Of a DNA stretch of 64,000 nucleotides, positions 26,547 through 36,818 are shown piece after piece. Under the pieces are notes generated by a model, which did not search any database, was not told the origin of the DNA, and saw nothing but the letters and a program-made list of their open reading frames with translations. Position 1 is the first letter of the stretch. Each line of letters starts with the position of its first letter. The translations under genes and the position numbers were made by a program. The stretch spans positions 1 to 64,000 of the forward strand of contig NZ_FCOF02000020.1 of assembly GCF_001544755.2 (NCBI RefSeq), given 5' to 3'. The stretch comes from Caballeronia catudaia. Its GTDB lineage: Bacteria > Pseudomonadota > Gammaproteobacteria > Burkholderiales > Burkholderiaceae.

Positions 26547-27308
26547 ATGAACCGTCCGCTCGACGAACTGCGCTACTTCTTCGCCGCGCTCGGCTATTTC
26601 ACGCGTGTGCCGGTGCCGCGCTGGGTCGGCTTCGAGCGTGAGTATCTGAACGCGGCGGCGCGCTATTTTCCGCTCGTCGGCGCGATGGTCGGCGGCGTCG
26701 CGGCGCTCGTCTATCTCGCGGCGTTGCGCGTGTTTCCCGCAGGCGTCGCGGTGCTGCTTTCGATGGCCGCGACGCTCGCGCTCACCGGCGCGTTCCACGA
26801 AGACGGCCTCGCCGATTGCGTCGATGCCTTCGGCGGCGCGTACACCCGCGACGATGCGTTGCGGATCATGCACGACTCGCGCATCGGTGCGTTCGGCGCG
26901 ATCGCGCTCGTCGTTGCGCTTGCGTTGAAGTGGCAGACGCTCGCGTCGCTGCCGCCGCAACGTGTCGCGTGGACGATGATCGCCGCGCACGCCGCGAGCC
27001 GCGTCTTCGCCATCAGCTATCTCGTCACGCTCGAATACGTGCGCGCGGAAGGCAAGGCGAAACCGGTGGCGCAGCGCATGAGTCTTGCGTCTTTCGCGCT
27101 CGCGCTCGTGTTCGGTTTGCCTTGGCTCGTCATGATCGACGTGAGGCTCGCTTGCGCGACGATCGTCGTGCTTGCCGTATTGCGCTTCGTCATCGGACGT
27201 TATTTCGTGCGGCGCATCGGCGGTTATACGGGCGATTGCCTCGGCTTCGCGCAACAGGTGTTCGAAATCGCCATCTATCTCATCGGGCTCGCATGGATCT
27301 CGTTCTGA
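26547..27308 (+). CDS. cobS: Adenosylcobinamide-GDP ribazoletransferase (cobalamin synthase)
   Basis: A 253-residue integral membrane protein with about six hydrophobic segments. It joins alpha-ribazole (phosphate) to adenosylcobinamide-GDP. The conserved metal-binding stretch HEDGLADCVDAFGGAY is present, and YFTRVPVPRW opens the protein. The start at 26547 follows the cobT stop by 10 bases with ACGAG upstream. Its 3' end overlaps cobC by 16 bases. Confidence 0.93.
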   Translation: MNRPLDELRYFFAALGYFTRVPVPRWVGFEREYLNAAARYFPLVGAMVGGVAALVYLAALRVFPAGVAVLLSMAATLALTGAFHEDGLADCVDAFGGAYTRDDALRIMHDSRIGAFGAIALVVALALKWQTLASLPPQRVAWTMIAAHAASRVFAISYLVTLEYVRAEGKAKPVAQRMSLASFALALVFGLPWLVMIDVRLACATIVVLAVLRFVIGRYFVRRIGGYTGDCLGFAQQVFEIAIYLIGLAWISF

Positions 27309-27865
27309 TCCGGCATCCGGAGGTCGCCATCGAAGCCGGTGTTTGCTACGGGCAAACCGATGTGCCTTTGAAGCGCCACGCACATGAATCCGCCGATGCG
27401 TTGAAGGCGCGCATGAACGCGCTGAACGTGCCCGCTTGCGCCGATGGATGGCACACGAGTCCCTTGCAGCGATGCGCTTCTCTCGCGCATGCACTTTCGG
27501 CCAATGCACATATCGATGCGCGCCTCTCCGAAATGCACTTCGGCGCGTGGGAAGGCCGCGCGTGGGACACGATCGATCGCGCGCTGATCGACGCATGGGC
27601 CACGGATATCGACCATGCGCGTCCGCACGGCGGCGAGAGTCTCGCGCAGTTCGCCGATCGCGTTGTGAAGTGGTTCGAAGACACATGCGCCGATCGCGAT
27701 GAAGCCGTGCATGTGATCGCGCATGCGGGCGTCGTTCGCGTGCTCGCAGCGCATCTTCTCGGCATCGCGCGCGATAACGCGTTGCAATGGCCGCTCGATT
27801 TCGGCGCGATCGCTTGGTTCAGGCGCGTGCGCGGAACGTGGCTCTTGATGCGTTGGAACGCCTGA
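27293..27865 (+). CDS. cobC: Alpha-ribazole phosphatase family (histidine phosphatase)
   Basis: A 190-residue phosphoglycerate-mutase-type phosphatase. The phospho-acceptor histidine is in LVLIRHPEVA (H8), the acid/base region is SEMHFGAWEGR and the second histidine is in VIAHAGVVRV. It removes the phosphate from alpha-ribazole phosphate or adenosylcobalamin phosphate. The start at 27293 lies inside the cobS end, giving a 16-base overlap and suggesting translational coupling. It ends against the convergent btuF with no gap. Confidence 0.88.
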   Translation: MDLVLIRHPEVAIEAGVCYGQTDVPLKRHAHESADALKARMNALNVPACADGWHTSPLQRCASLAHALSANAHIDARLSEMHFGAWEGRAWDTIDRALIDAWATDIDHARPHGGESLAQFADRVVKWFEDTCADRDEAVHVIAHAGVVRVLAAHLLGIARDNALQWPLDFGAIAWFRRVRGTWLLMRWNA

Positions 27866-28756
27866 CTATTTCGGACGCCGCTCGCGCGCCGCATCGAGAT
27901 CGCGGCATAACTCAGCGGCACCCGCGGCGAGGCGCGGCGTCGGCCGGTTGATCAGATCGCCGTCGATGCCGAACAGATTGCCGCGCGACACCGCCGTGAG
28001 CGATGGCCAGCGCTTCCAGCGATCGAGCGCGGGCAGGGCGCGGTCGGGCTTCGTCGCGCCGGGCGTCGCGGTGACGATCGCCTCGGGATTTGCCGCGAGC
28101 ACGGCTTCGGGCGATATCGTGGGCACGCGCGGCTTTTCCGCCGCGAACACGTTGACGCCGCCGCATAGCCCGATTACTTCATCGAAGACATTGTCGCGAT
28201 TGAGCGTCATCAGCGGATCGTCCCAGACCTGATAGAACACGGTCACGGGCGGCTTCTGCGAATAGCGCGCGCGCAATCGGGCGATGTCGCGCGTGAAGGC
28301 ATCGGCGTTCGTGCGCGCGCTCGTCTGCGTGCCGAGCAGCGCGCCGAGCTTGTTGATGCTCGCGGCGATATCGTCGAGATGCTTCGGCTCGCTGAAGTAG
28401 ATCGGCACGCCGAGCGCTTCGAGCCGATCCATCTGACGCGCTGCATTGCCATGCCGCCACACGACGATCAGATCCGGATGCAACGCGACGATGCGCTCCA
28501 GATCGAGCGCCTTGTTGTCGCCGACGCGGGGAATCGCCTGCGCTTCCTTCGGATAATCGCTGTACGTCACCGCGCCGACGATGCGCGCGCCGCCGCCCGC
28601 CGCGAACAGCAATTCGGTGACATGCGGCGCAAGACTGACGACGCGCTCGGCGGGCTTCGCGAGCGTGACCGATGCGCCGCTGTCATCGGTGACGGTGATC
28701 GCATGCGCTTGCGTCATGAAGACGCCGATCAGCAAACCCATCGCGCAGCGCAGCAT
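27866..28756 (-). CDS. btuF: Periplasmic cobalamin-binding protein BtuF
   Basis: A 296-residue type III binding protein. MLRCAMGLLIGVFMTQAHA is a signal peptide. Conserved features are RVVSLAPHVTELLFAAGGG, VVWRHGNAARQMDRLEALG and VFYQVWDDPLMTLN, as in BtuF/vitamin B12-type receptors. It hands B12 from BtuB to BtuCD, which are on the opposite strand. The start shares one base with the stop of the upstream cobD. It is the last gene of a minus-strand unit cobU-cbiB-cobD-btuF. Confidence 0.88.
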   Translation of the reverse strand: MLRCAMGLLIGVFMTQAHAITVTDDSGASVTLAKPAERVVSLAPHVTELLFAAGGGARIVGAVTYSDYPKEAQAIPRVGDNKALDLERIVALHPDLIVVWRHGNAARQMDRLEALGVPIYFSEPKHLDDIAASINKLGALLGTQTSARTNADAFTRDIARLRARYSQKPPVTVFYQVWDDPLMTLNRDNVFDEVIGLCGGVNVFAAEKPRVPTISPEAVLAANPEAIVTATPGATKPDRALPALDRWKRWPSLTAVSRGNLFGIDGDLINRPTPRLAAGAAELCRDLDAARERRPK

Positions 28757-29751
28757 CACGCGCAAATCTCCTGCAACGCGAGCGACAGGCGCGCCCAGTC
28801 GCCTTCCGCGCCGGGCAATCCGATACGCAAGCTCGGCGTCATGCCGGGCAGATCGAAGAGGCGCGTCCAGATGCCCCGCAACGCGAGCGCGTGCTGAAGC
28901 CCGGACGCGTCGTGCGTCGGCATCCACGCGAACAGCGGCGTCGCGCGCACATTGAAGCCGTGGTGCGCGATCAGCCCGGCGAGGCGCGCGCCATCGCGTT
29001 GCAGGCGTTCGCGCGTGTCGCGCTGCCATTCGGTATCGGCGAAAGCGGCAACGACCGCGTGACGCGCCGGACCGCTGACGGTCCACGCGCCAAGCGCATC
29101 GCGCAAAGGATCGATGATCGACGGCGCCGCCAGCACGAAACCCGCGCGCAGGCCTGCGAGCCCGAAGAACTTGCCGACGGAGCGCAGCACGATCAACCCG
29201 TCGCGCGCGGTCTCGCTTGAAAGCGACGCGGCCGGGTCGACATCGGCGAACGCTTCATCGACGATCAGCGTGCCGCCGCGCGCCGCGAGCTGAGCATGCC
29301 AGCGCAGAAGCGTGTCGCGCGTGAGGCGCTCCGCCGTCGGGTTGTTCGGATTAGCGACGATCACGTGATCGAGCGTATCGGGCAGGTCGTGCGAAGTGAC
29401 GTCGAGCGTCGCGATGGCGTGGCCCGCGCGCATGAACGCCGGCGCATATTCGCCGTAAGTCAGCGGCGCGACGCCCGCTGTGCCGCGACGCAAAAGCGCG
29501 GGCAGCGCACGGATCGCCGCCTGCGAACCCGCCACCGGCAACGCGTGAGGCGCACCGTAATGGCGCGCGGCGGCATCGGCGAGACCATCGTCGTCTTCGG
29601 GCAGGCGGCGCCATGCATCGGGCGGCACGGGCGGCACCGGATAGCCGCGCGGATTGATGCCCGTCGACAGATCGAGCCAGTCGTCGAGAGGAATCGCGTA
29701 GCGGCGCGCAGCTTCGCGCAGATTGCCACCGTGTTTGATCGTATCGCTCAT
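28756..29751 (-). CDS. cobD: Threonine-phosphate decarboxylase (cobalamin aminotransferase-fold enzyme)
   Basis: A 331-residue fold-type I PLP enzyme related to histidinol-phosphate aminotransferase. It makes aminopropanol phosphate, the linker of the nucleotide loop. Recognised by KHGGNLREAARRYAIP, LDLSTGINPRGYP, VANPNNPTAERL and the PLP lysine in RSVGKFFGLAGLR. It is called CobC in Pseudomonas nomenclature. It lies one base after cbiB's... stop boundary partner: its ATG at 29751 is next to the cbiB stop at 29753, so the genes are cotranscribed. Confidence 0.9.
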   Translation of the reverse strand: MSDTIKHGGNLREAARRYAIPLDDWLDLSTGINPRGYPVPPVPPDAWRRLPEDDDGLADAAARHYGAPHALPVAGSQAAIRALPALLRRGTAGVAPLTYGEYAPAFMRAGHAIATLDVTSHDLPDTLDHVIVANPNNPTAERLTRDTLLRWHAQLAARGGTLIVDEAFADVDPAASLSSETARDGLIVLRSVGKFFGLAGLRAGFVLAAPSIIDPLRDALGAWTVSGPARHAVVAAFADTEWQRDTRERLQRDGARLAGLIAHHGFNVRATPLFAWMPTHDASGLQHALALRGIWTRLFDLPGMTPSLRIGLPGAEGDWARLSLALQEICA

Positions 29752-29752
29752 G

Positions 29753-30694
29753 TCAGCCGCCCGCCGTCGCGCTCAGCGCGGCCAGAACCAGATACAACGC
29801 GAGCCACATCAAAGTCGCGCGCTCGACGAGCCGCAACGCCGCGACGACATGCTTCGGGCTCGCGCTGTGACCCGCGCCGAGCGTCGGCCGCGTTTCTAGC
29901 ACGCCGTCATACACCGCCGCGCCGCCGATCAGCACGTTCAGGCTGCCCGCGCCCGCGGCCATCACCGGGCCTGCGTTCGGACTGTCCCACGAGCGCGCCT
30001 GCGTGCGCCAGCAGTGCCAGGCCATGTGTGTGTCGCCCGCGAGCGCGTAGGTCGCCGCCGTGAGGCGCGCGGGGATGAAGTTGAGCACGTCGTCGAAGCG
30101 CGCGGCGGCCCAGCCGAAGCGCAGATAGCGCTGCGTGCGATAGCCCCACATCGCGTCGAGCGTATTGGCCAGGCGGAACATCAGCGCGCCCGGACCGCCC
30201 GCGACGGCGAACCAGAAGAGCGCGCCGAAGATCGCATCGTTGCCGTTCTCCAGCGCCGATTCGACGGCGGCGCGCGACAGGGCGTTTTCATCGGCTTGCG
30301 AGGTATCGCGCGACACGATGCGCGAGGTCAGCTTGCGGGCGTTTTCGATATCGCCGAAGCTCAACGCCCGCGCGATCGGCGCGATGTGCTGGCGCAGGCT
30401 CTTCGCACCGAGCGCGAACCAGAGCAGCAGCACGTGCACGAGACACGCATAGCCGAACGGCAGCGCGCCGACGAGCAACCACGCGACGCCGACCGGCGGC
30501 GCGACCGCGATGAACCACGCGAGAATGCCCGCGGGCCGCGCGCGAAAGCCGGTGTTCATGCGCGCTTCGAGCTTCGTCGCCAGATTGCCGAAGCCGACGA
30601 GCGGATGCCGCGCGCGCGGCTCGCCGAAGATGCGGTCGACGATCACGCCGAGCACCGCAAGCAGGGCCATCGCGTAGGCGGAGAGGAGGAGCAT
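29753..30694 (-). CDS. cbiB: Adenosylcobinamide-phosphate synthase CbiB
   Basis: A 313-residue inner-membrane protein that attaches aminopropanol (phosphate) to adenosylcobyric acid. Motifs include DRIFGEPRARHPLVGFGNLA, SRDTSQADENALSRAAVESA and MWGYRTQRYLRFGWAAARFD. It is called CobD in Pseudomonas nomenclature. It follows cobU with 6 bases between and precedes cobD with 1 base between. Confidence 0.93.
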   Translation of the reverse strand: MLLLSAYAMALLAVLGVIVDRIFGEPRARHPLVGFGNLATKLEARMNTGFRARPAGILAWFIAVAPPVGVAWLLVGALPFGYACLVHVLLLWFALGAKSLRQHIAPIARALSFGDIENARKLTSRIVSRDTSQADENALSRAAVESALENGNDAIFGALFWFAVAGGPGALMFRLANTLDAMWGYRTQRYLRFGWAAARFDDVLNFIPARLTAATYALAGDTHMAWHCWRTQARSWDSPNAGPVMAAGAGSLNVLIGGAAVYDGVLETRPTLGAGHSASPKHVVAALRLVERATLMWLALYLVLAALSATAGG

Positions 30695-30700
30695 CGCGGT

Positions 30701-31252
30701 TCAGCCTTTGAGCGCGAGCGGAAGGCCGGCGACCATCATGACCGCGCGCGTGCTCGCGGCGGCGACGCGCTGATTGAGACGCCCGAGCTCGTCGACGTAA
30801 AGACGCGTGACCGAGCCGAGCGGCACCACGCCCAGGCCGATTTCATTGCTCACGACGATGACCTTGCCTTGCGTGTCGGCGAGAGCGGCATCGAATGCGT
30901 CGAACGCTTGCTGCGCGGATGGCGGCAACACGGCGATGTCGTCGCTCATCGCGTCTTGCGCGAAGAGAAGGTTGGCGAGCCAGAGCGTCAGGCAATCGAT
31001 CAGCACGCAATGCCCCGCGCGATCCACATCGCGCAGCGCGCCCGCGAGATCGAGCGGCGCTTCGACGAGCGGCCAGTGCGCGGGCCTGCGCTCGACGTGA
31101 TGGCGCACGCGTTGTGCGAATTCATCGTCGTGAATGCGCGCCGTCGCGATATACGTCACCGGCACGCCGCTTTCGATGGCGAGCCGTTCGGCGTGAGCGC
31201 TCTTGCCCGAGCGCGCGCCGCCGAGCACGAAGGTGATATCGCGTGGATTCAT
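30701..31252 (-). CDS. cobU: Adenosylcobinamide kinase / adenosylcobinamide-phosphate guanylyltransferase
   Basis: A 183-residue bifunctional enzyme. The P-loop GGARSGKSAHAERLA lies near residue 10, the histidines of VRHHVERRP include the guanylylated residue, and CLTLWLANLL and VSNEIGLGVVP are diagnostic. The start at 31252 (MNPRDITFVLGG) is chosen because it places the P-loop at its normal distance; the open frame continues upstream as a shadow of the divergent cobQ gene. It begins the minus-strand unit and is 54 bases from that gene. Confidence 0.93.
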   Translation of the reverse strand: MNPRDITFVLGGARSGKSAHAERLAIESGVPVTYIATARIHDDEFAQRVRHHVERRPAHWPLVEAPLDLAGALRDVDRAGHCVLIDCLTLWLANLLFAQDAMSDDIAVLPPSAQQAFDAFDAALADTQGKVIVVSNEIGLGVVPLGSVTRLYVDELGRLNQRVAAASTRAVMMVAGLPLALKG

Positions 31253-31306
31253 CGCGCCATTGTACCGGCGGGCTAAGATAGCGCGTTCTCGCATAAGAGG
31301 ATTCCG

Positions 31307-32794
31307 ATGATGCCATTCACGCCACGCGGCACGCTGATGATCCAGGGCACGACGTCCGATGCCGGCAAGAGCACGCTCGTCGCGGGCCTGGCGCGTCTCG
31401 CGCGGCGCGGCGGCGTGCGCGTTGCGCCCTTCAAGCCGCAGAACATGGCGCTGAACAGCGCAGTGACCGTCGATGGCGGCGAGATCGGCCGCGCGCAGGC
31501 GCTGCAGGCGATCGCGGCGGGCGTCGATGCGCGCGTCGACTTCAATCCGGTGCTGCTCAAGCCGACGAGCGATCGCGGCGCGCAGGTCATCATCCACGGT
31601 CATGCGCACGCGAATCTCGATGCGCGCGCGTATCACGATTACAAGCGCATCGCGTTCGATGCCGTGCTCGCGTCGTATGAACGATTGCGCCACGAGTTCG
31701 ATGCGGTGATCGTCGAAGGCGCGGGCAGTCCCGCCGAAATCAATCTGCGCGACGGCGATATCGCCAACATGGGCTTCGCGGAGCGCGTCGATTGCCCGGT
31801 CGTGCTCGTCGCCGATATTGATCGCGGCGGCGTGTTCGCGCATCTGGTCGGCACGCTCGCGTGTTTGTCGGAGAGCGAGCGCGCGCGCGTTCGCGGCTTC
31901 GTCATCAACCGGTTTCGCGGGGACATTTCGCTGTTGCAGCCGGGGCTCGACTGGCTGGAAGCGCAGACCGGCAAGCCGGTGTTCGGCGTGCTGCCGTATC
32001 TGCACGGGCTGACGCTCGATGCGGAAGACATGCTGCCCAGCCAGCCGCACGCGCGCGCTGCGTGTGACGTGACTAGCGCACTGAAGGTGATCGTGCCGGC
32101 GCTGCCGCGCATCAGCAATCACACGGATTTCGATGCGTTACGGGCGCATCCGCAAGTCGATTTCTCGTATGTCCGCGCGGGCATGGCGCCGCCTGCGGCC
32201 GATCTGATCGTGCTGCCCGGCTCGAAAAGCGTGCAGCGCGACCTTGCGTGGCTGCGCGAAAACGGCTGGGATCGTGCGATCGTTCGGCATCTGCGCTATG
32301 GCGGCAAGGTGCTCGGCATTTGCGGCGGCATGCAGATGCTCGGGCGCGAGATCGATGATCCGGATGGCGTCGAAGGCGCGGCGGGGCGTGTGCAGGGTTT
32401 AGCGCTGCTCGAACTCTTCACCGAACTCACGCCGCACAAGCAGCTTGAGAACGCGAGCGGGCAATTGATGATCGGCGGCACGCGAGCGCTCGTGCGCGGC
32501 TACGAAATTCACATGGGACGGACGCGCGGCGCGGCGCTTTCACGGCCTTTCGTCGAACTGGATGCGGGACGTGTCGACGGCGCGCTGTCCGACGACGGCC
32601 AGATTGCCGCGACTTATCTGCACGGCGTGTTCGATACGCCCGAAGCGTGTGCCGCGCTGCTCGCGTGGGCCGGGGTGAAGGACGCCGAGCCGCTGGATTA
32701 TCCGGCGCTGCGCGAGGCGTCGCTCGATCGGCTGGCGGATTCGTTTGGGGAAGCGCTGGATTTGGAGGCGCTACAGGCCGCCTTCACTCAATAA
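31307..32794 (+). CDS. cobQ: Cobyric acid synthase (glutamine-hydrolysing)
   Basis: A 495-residue amidotransferase that amidates four side chains of adenosylcobyrinic acid diamide. The N-terminal ATP-binding half starts [20 protein letters not shown]. The C-terminal glutaminase half has the nucleophile cysteine in [11 protein letters not shown] and the histidine in TYLHGVFD. It corresponds to CbiP in Salmonella. It is divergent from cobU with 54 bases between and overlaps the convergent thioesterase gene by 7 bases. Confidence 0.95.
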   Translation: MMPFTPRGTLMIQGTTSDAGKSTLVAGLARLARRGGVRVAPFKPQNMALNSAVTVDGGEIGRAQALQAIAAGVDARVDFNPVLLKPTSDRGAQVIIHGHAHANLDARAYHDYKRIAFDAVLASYERLRHEFDAVIVEGAGSPAEINLRDGDIANMGFAERVDCPVVLVADIDRGGVFAHLVGTLACLSESERARVRGFVINRFRGDISLLQPGLDWLEAQTGKPVFGVLPYLHGLTLDAEDMLPSQPHARAACDVTSALKVIVPALPRISNHTDFDALRAHPQVDFSYVRAGMAPPAADLIVLPGSKSVQRDLAWLRENGWDRAIVRHLRYGGKVLGICGGMQMLGREIDDPDGVEGAAGRVQGLALLELFTELTPHKQLENASGQLMIGGTRALVRGYEIHMGRTRGAALSRPFVELDAGRVDGALSDDGQIAATYLHGVFDTPEACAALLAWAGVKDAEPLDYPALREASLDRLADSFGEALDLEALQAAFTQ

Positions 32795-33207
32795 AGAATC
32801 ATCTGCGTACACCGGAACATGGCGATGAGTTTCCCCTCGCCGCTCGTGACCGTCGCGTCCCACACTTGCGTGCTTCGCCCGAGATGCACGGCCGTCGCCT
32901 TCGCGACGATCTTTCCCTCGCGCGCCGTCGAAACGTGATTGCTCTTCAGTTCGAGCGTCGTGAAGTTCTGCGCCTTTTCCGGCAGATGCGCGATGCACGC
33001 GTAGCCGCAGCACGTATCGGCGAGACCGATGACCGTCGCCGCGTGCAGAAAGCCGTTCGGTGCGAGCAATTCCGGACGGATCGTGAGTTCGCCGCTCAGT
33101 TGGCCCTGATCGAGCGAAAGCACTTGCACGCCGAGCAGGTCGGGCAGGCGGCCTTTCTGGCGGTTGCGCAGGTAGTCGAGCGTGACGTCGGGACGGAGTT
33201 GAGTCAT
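32788..33207 (-). CDS. PaaI-type hotdog thioesterase
   Basis: A 139-residue single hotdog-fold protein. The helix-containing stretch [20 protein letters not shown] and [17 protein letters not shown] are typical of PaaI/YdiI-like acyl-CoA thioesterases. The start at 33207 ([20 protein letters not shown]) is preferred over an upstream one at 33318, which lacks family similarity. The substrate is unknown. It stands alone on the minus strand between cobQ and a ParA gene. Confidence 0.85.
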   Translation of the reverse strand: MTQLRPDVTLDYLRNRQKGRLPDLLGVQVLSLDQGQLSGELTIRPELLAPNGFLHAATVIGLADTCCGYACIAHLPEKAQNFTTLELKSNHVSTAREGKIVAKATAVHLGRSTQVWDATVTSGEGKLIAMFRCTQMILY

Positions 33208-33386
33208 GGGGATTTTCTGGGCGAATGGATGAGGAGGGCGGCAAATGCGGCACGGCCGTTCGGCCAGTATGCCGGATGCCCCCGTTTTGCCGATAATATC
33301 AACGCTCGAATCATGCACCTGTTCTTCTAAAGACGAAATCGTGCGCGCGGCGACGCCGGCGCGCCCAACAAAATCCAGGACACTTC

Positions 33387-34013
33387 ATGACCGTGATCGT
33401 GGTGGCAAATCCGAAGGGCGGCGTCGGCAAAAGCACGCTCGCAACCAATCTGGCCGGGTATTTCGCGGCGCAAGGCGAATGGGTCGCGCTCGCCGATCTC
33501 GACAAGCAGCGCTCGTCGCACGCGTGGATGTCGCTGCGCGTCGACACGCTGCCGAAGATCGAGGAATGGAACATCGACGTCGATTCTCCGGCCAAGCCGC
33601 CCAAAGGTCTGGAGAAAGCCGTCGTCGATACGCCCGCCGGCGTCCACGGCAACCGCCTCGCGCTCGCGTTGGAACTCGCGGACAAGGTGATCGTGCCGCT
33701 GCAGCCGTCGATGTTCGACATCCTCGCGACGCAGGACTTCCTGGCCAAGCTCGCGAAGGAAAAGGCGGTGCGCAAAGGCGCGATCCAGGTCGGCGTGGTC
33801 GGCATGCGCGTGGACGCGCGGACGCGTTCGGCGGACCAGCTGCATCGCTTCGTCGAAGGTCTGGATCTGCCGGTGCTCGGCTTTTTGCGCGATACGCAGA
33901 ACTATGTGCAGCTCGCCGCGCACGGCCTCACGATCTGGGACGTGGCGAAAAGCCGCGTCGAAAAGGATCTGGAGCAGTGGGAGCCGATCATCGAGTGGGT
34001 CGGCAAGAAATAG
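33387..34013 (+). CDS. Orphan ParA/MinD family ATPase
   Basis: A 208-residue ATPase with the deviant Walker A KGGVGKST (residues 10-17) and the switch aspartate in LADLDKQRSS. VDTPAGVHG is the Walker B/switch II region. It is the short ParA type without an N-terminal DNA-binding domain. No parB or centromere-like repeats are seen nearby, so it is not a plasmid partition pair. Such chromosomal orphans position protein clusters or other cargo; the cargo here is unknown. Confidence 0.88.
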   Translation: MTVIVVANPKGGVGKSTLATNLAGYFAAQGEWVALADLDKQRSSHAWMSLRVDTLPKIEEWNIDVDSPAKPPKGLEKAVVDTPAGVHGNRLALALELADKVIVPLQPSMFDILATQDFLAKLAKEKAVRKGAIQVGVVGMRVDARTRSADQLHRFVEGLDLPVLGFLRDTQNYVQLAAHGLTIWDVAKSRVEKDLEQWEPIIEWVGKK

Positions 34014-34048
34014 AAAAGCCGGCGCCCGTCGAGGATCGCCGGCTTTTG
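34014..34048. terminator. Bidirectional terminator between parA-like gene and panD
   Basis: AAAAGCCGGCG and CGCCGGCTTTT pair across a 13-base loop. The A-run and T-run on opposite sides make it functional on both strands, between the convergent ParA gene and panD. Confidence 0.85.
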
Positions 34049-34063
34049 CCTGAGGCTAGGCGG

Positions 34064-34450
34064 TTACGTCCAGGTCTGCGTCGGCACGTGATCGCGGCTG
34101 CCCTTGATGCGGTTCTCTTCATCGCAGAACACGAGGTTCGGCTTCCATCCCGCCTTGATCTCTTCCTCGTCCACCTGCGCGAACGCCGCGATGATCACGA
34201 GATCGCCCAGTTGCGCGCGGCGCGCGGCCGAGCCGTTCAGCGAAATCATGCCGCTGCCGCGCTCGCCCTTGATCGCGTAGGTGGTCAGACGCTCGCCGTT
34301 GTTCACGTTCCAGATGTCGATCTGCTCGTTCTCCATCAGGTTCGCGGCTTCGAGCAGGTTTTCGTCGATCGCGCACGAGCCTTCGTAATGCAACTCGCAG
34401 TGCGTGACCGTCGCGCGGTGGATCTTCGATTTCAGCATGGTGCGCTGCAT
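34064..34450 (-). CDS. panD: Aspartate 1-decarboxylase (pyruvoyl enzyme)
   Basis: A 128-residue proenzyme that makes beta-alanine for pantothenate. The self-cleavage Gly-Ser pair lies in [10 protein letters not shown] at about residues 24-25 and yields the pyruvoyl group. [10 protein letters not shown] and [16 protein letters not shown] are typical. It follows panC on the same strand after 17 bases, forming a panC-panD unit. Confidence 0.95.
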   Translation of the reverse strand: MQRTMLKSKIHRATVTHCELHYEGSCAIDENLLEAANLMENEQIDIWNVNNGERLTTYAIKGERGSGMISLNGSAARRAQLGDLVIIAAFAQVDEEEIKAGWKPNLVFCDEENRIKGSRDHVPTQTWT

Positions 34451-34467
34451 GGTCTTTCCTCTCTACT

Positions 34468-36289
<1,822 letters not shown>

Positions 36290-36291
36290 GT

Positions 36292-36477
36292 TCAGAAGTT
36301 CTGGTAGTAGACGTAGGGCGTCTGGTTCACGCGCGATTGCTGCTGCTTGCTGCGCTCGTCGAGGTCGATCGGCTGCTTGTCCCACAAAAGCGCGCGGCCG
36401 CAGCGCTGTTCTTCTTCCAGCGAGGGCTTTTGCACTTTCAACTGATTGATGAACTGGGTGATATCCGACTGATACAT
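36292..36477 (-). CDS. DUF3460 family small protein
   Basis: A 61-residue protein starting MYQSDITQFINQLKVQKPSL and ending QTPYVYYQNF, with charged middle LLWDKQPIDLDERSKQQQ. I recognise it as DUF3460, a short betaproteobacterial family of unknown function that lies upstream of scpA. It is soluble with no membrane segment. The ATG at 36477 sets the family length; the longer open frame to 36774 is not supported. It is almost certainly cotranscribed with scpA. Confidence 0.87.
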   Translation of the reverse strand: MYQSDITQFINQLKVQKPSLEEEQRCGRALLWDKQPIDLDERSKQQQSRVNQTPYVYYQNF

Positions 36478-36599
36478 GATGCGGCTTCCGTTGGGTCGAG
36501 ACGTGTTCGTGTGACGAAGTCGGCGTGGGCGGCAACCCGCCTTGCCCTGATTTCGCCTGTGCGTCGCAATTTTACCGCAAGCGTGCAGCGGCAACGTAT

Positions 36600-36630
36600 C
36601 TTGCGGCGCGCGTGTTTCGCGCGCCGCAAG
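36600..36630. repeat. Perfect 13-bp inverted repeat in the DUF3460/tamA gap
   Basis: CTTGCGGCGCGCG at 36600-36612 is exactly inverted at 36618-36630, with loop TGTTT. No T-run follows on either strand, so it is not a standard terminator. It sits in the 341-bp divergent gap 36478-36818, which otherwise shows no gene and should hold promoters for both directions. Confidence 0.8.
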
Positions 36631-36818
36631 GTGTACGAGCGTGCCGGTTTCGCGGAACCCGGCCGGTGCAAAGCCGTCCAACGGCGCACGTCTCGCGCGA
36701 GCCGGCCTGCTTTGCGGCGTCGGCGCACGGCAATGTGGTGAAATAGCGCCTGCGTCAAATTCGCGGCGCAGCAAGTTTTACCTTTCAATCCCACTCATCC
36801 CGATGCCGGAGGTCACGT

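Noticed and set aside
33387-34013. Plasmid partition locus
   Set aside because: No parB or repeat array is beside the ParA gene and all neighbours are core chromosomal genes.
36292-36774. A 160-residue version of the DUF3460 gene
   Set aside because: The extra N-terminal 99 residues are low-complexity Arg/Pro/Ala and run through the inverted repeat in the divergent promoter region; the 61-residue form matches the family.
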